DNA from: Bacteroidota bacterium
GTDB taxonomy: Bacteria; Bacteroidota; Bacteroidia; Chitinophagales; Chitinophagaceae
DNA: 64,000 bases
Reading direction: 5' to 3'
Assembly (NCBI GenBank): GCA_023422835.1
Contig: JAFAGI010000012.1
Span: 372,001 to 436,000, forward strand
Below the pieces are notes generated by a model that saw nothing but the letters and a program-made list of their open reading frames with translations, was not told where the DNA came from and did not search any database. Below are positions 63,683-64,000 of the stretch, piece after piece. Position 1 is the stretch's first letter, and the number at the start of each line of letters is the position of its first letter. Position numbers and translations under genes: made by a program.

Positions 63683-64000
63683 ATGATCGATTTTTCAAGA
63701 TTTGAGTTGAAGAACGGGTTGCGGGTACTGGTACATGAAGATGATTCAACACCACTTGCCGTAGTAAACGTAATGTATGATGTAGGCGCACGCGACGAAA
63801 ACCCGGCACAAACCGGCTTTGCACATTTGTTTGAACACCTGATGTTTGGGGGAAGTATACATATTCCGGATTATGATGAGCCGCTGCAACTTGCAGGCGG
63901 AGAGAACAATGCTTATACAACCAATGACCTTACCAACTACTACTGCCAGATACCGGCAGAGAACCTGGAAACAGCATTCTGGCTTGAAAGCGACCGCATG
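63683..64000 (+). CDS. M16-family zinc peptidase, 5' part only
   Basis: 106 codons are present before the window ends. The N-terminus MIDFSRFELKNGLRVLVHED leads to the inverted zinc motif HLFEHLMFGG (HxxEH, near residue 53-57) preceded by YDVGARDENPAQTGFAH, then LQLAGGENNAYTTNDLTNYY and NLETAFWLESDRM. No signal peptide from this start. Family length about 410-450 (single unit) or 900 (fused), undecidable here. Confidence 0.92.
   Translation, partial: MIDFSRFELKNGLRVLVHEDDSTPLAVVNVMYDVGARDENPAQTGFAHLFEHLMFGGSIHIPDYDEPLQLAGGENNAYTTNDLTNYYCQIPAENLETAFWLESDRM

Overview
The window is chromosomal DNA from a member of the Bacteroidota, most likely the Chitinophagaceae or a close relative. This rests on the gene content: a short RpoD without region 1.1, the parA-parB-DUF5683-dapB order, a long-form IspG, an S46 dipeptidyl-peptidase, DUF1080 and Gfo/Idh Tat-exported sugar enzymes, and TAnnTTTG-type promoters with no strong Shine-Dalgarno sequences. 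I ran no database search; all names come from motifs and family knowledge.

Layout. 1-11.7 kb: housekeeping genes, mostly on the minus strand (ribF cut by the window edge, an outer-membrane barrel, an FAD-linked oxidase, dapB, DUF5683, parB, parA, an MBL-fold hydrolase, an APC permease, a polyprenyl synthase) with one plus-strand metallophosphoesterase. 11.9-17.5 kb: a DUF3060 protein, then an uncharacterised plus-strand cluster with a zinc-ribbon membrane protein, an SPFH/SHOCT protein, a small membrane protein, a broken membrane gene and a secreted protein. 17.5-18.9 kb: an internally deleted IS982-type transposase and a decayed outer-membrane gene. 19-23.9 kb: a lipoprotein, rpoD, pgi, a small secreted protein and a VOC protein. 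23.9-26.1 kb: a decayed stretch with an IS1595-type remnant, interspersed repeats, a broken baeRF-like gene and another gene tail. 26-41.1 kb: tRNA-Ser(GCU), dnaA, fba, accD, smpB, oxyR, a cysteine desulfurase, ubiX, dgkA, an EamA exporter, asnA, a DPP7-type peptidase, a GH16 lipoprotein, an EVE protein and a CCG-domain protein. 41.1-50.4 kb: monomeric NADP-isocitrate dehydrogenase, a lone hisA, an ECF-sigma/DUF4252 remnant, a 2-hydroxyacid dehydrogenase, ispG and a 5'-truncated AraC-type gene.

50.4-55.1 kb is a sucrose locus: a fused sucrose-phosphate synthase/phosphatase-like protein, a divergent cytoplasmic GH32-like beta-fructosidase, and a PfkB-type fructokinase. Together they could make sucrose, split it and return the fructose to metabolism. 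55.2-56.3 kb holds a coiled-coil protein and uridine kinase. 56.5-63.3 kb is a minus-strand cluster for periplasmic sugar oxidation: gluconate-2-dehydrogenase subunit 3-like, GMC oxidoreductase, Gfo/Idh/MocA, DUF1080 (3-keto-glycoside hydrolase type) and two xylose-isomerase-like TIM barrels. The window ends inside an M16 peptidase gene.

The least explained structures are an AT-rich interspersed repeat whose end runs into the ATGAAA start of genes (dapB, a 66-aa membrane protein, probably an epimerase lipoprotein), the SPFH/zinc-ribbon cluster, and several layers of gene and IS decay concentrated at 15.5-18.9, 23.9-26.0 and 45.4-45.9 kb.
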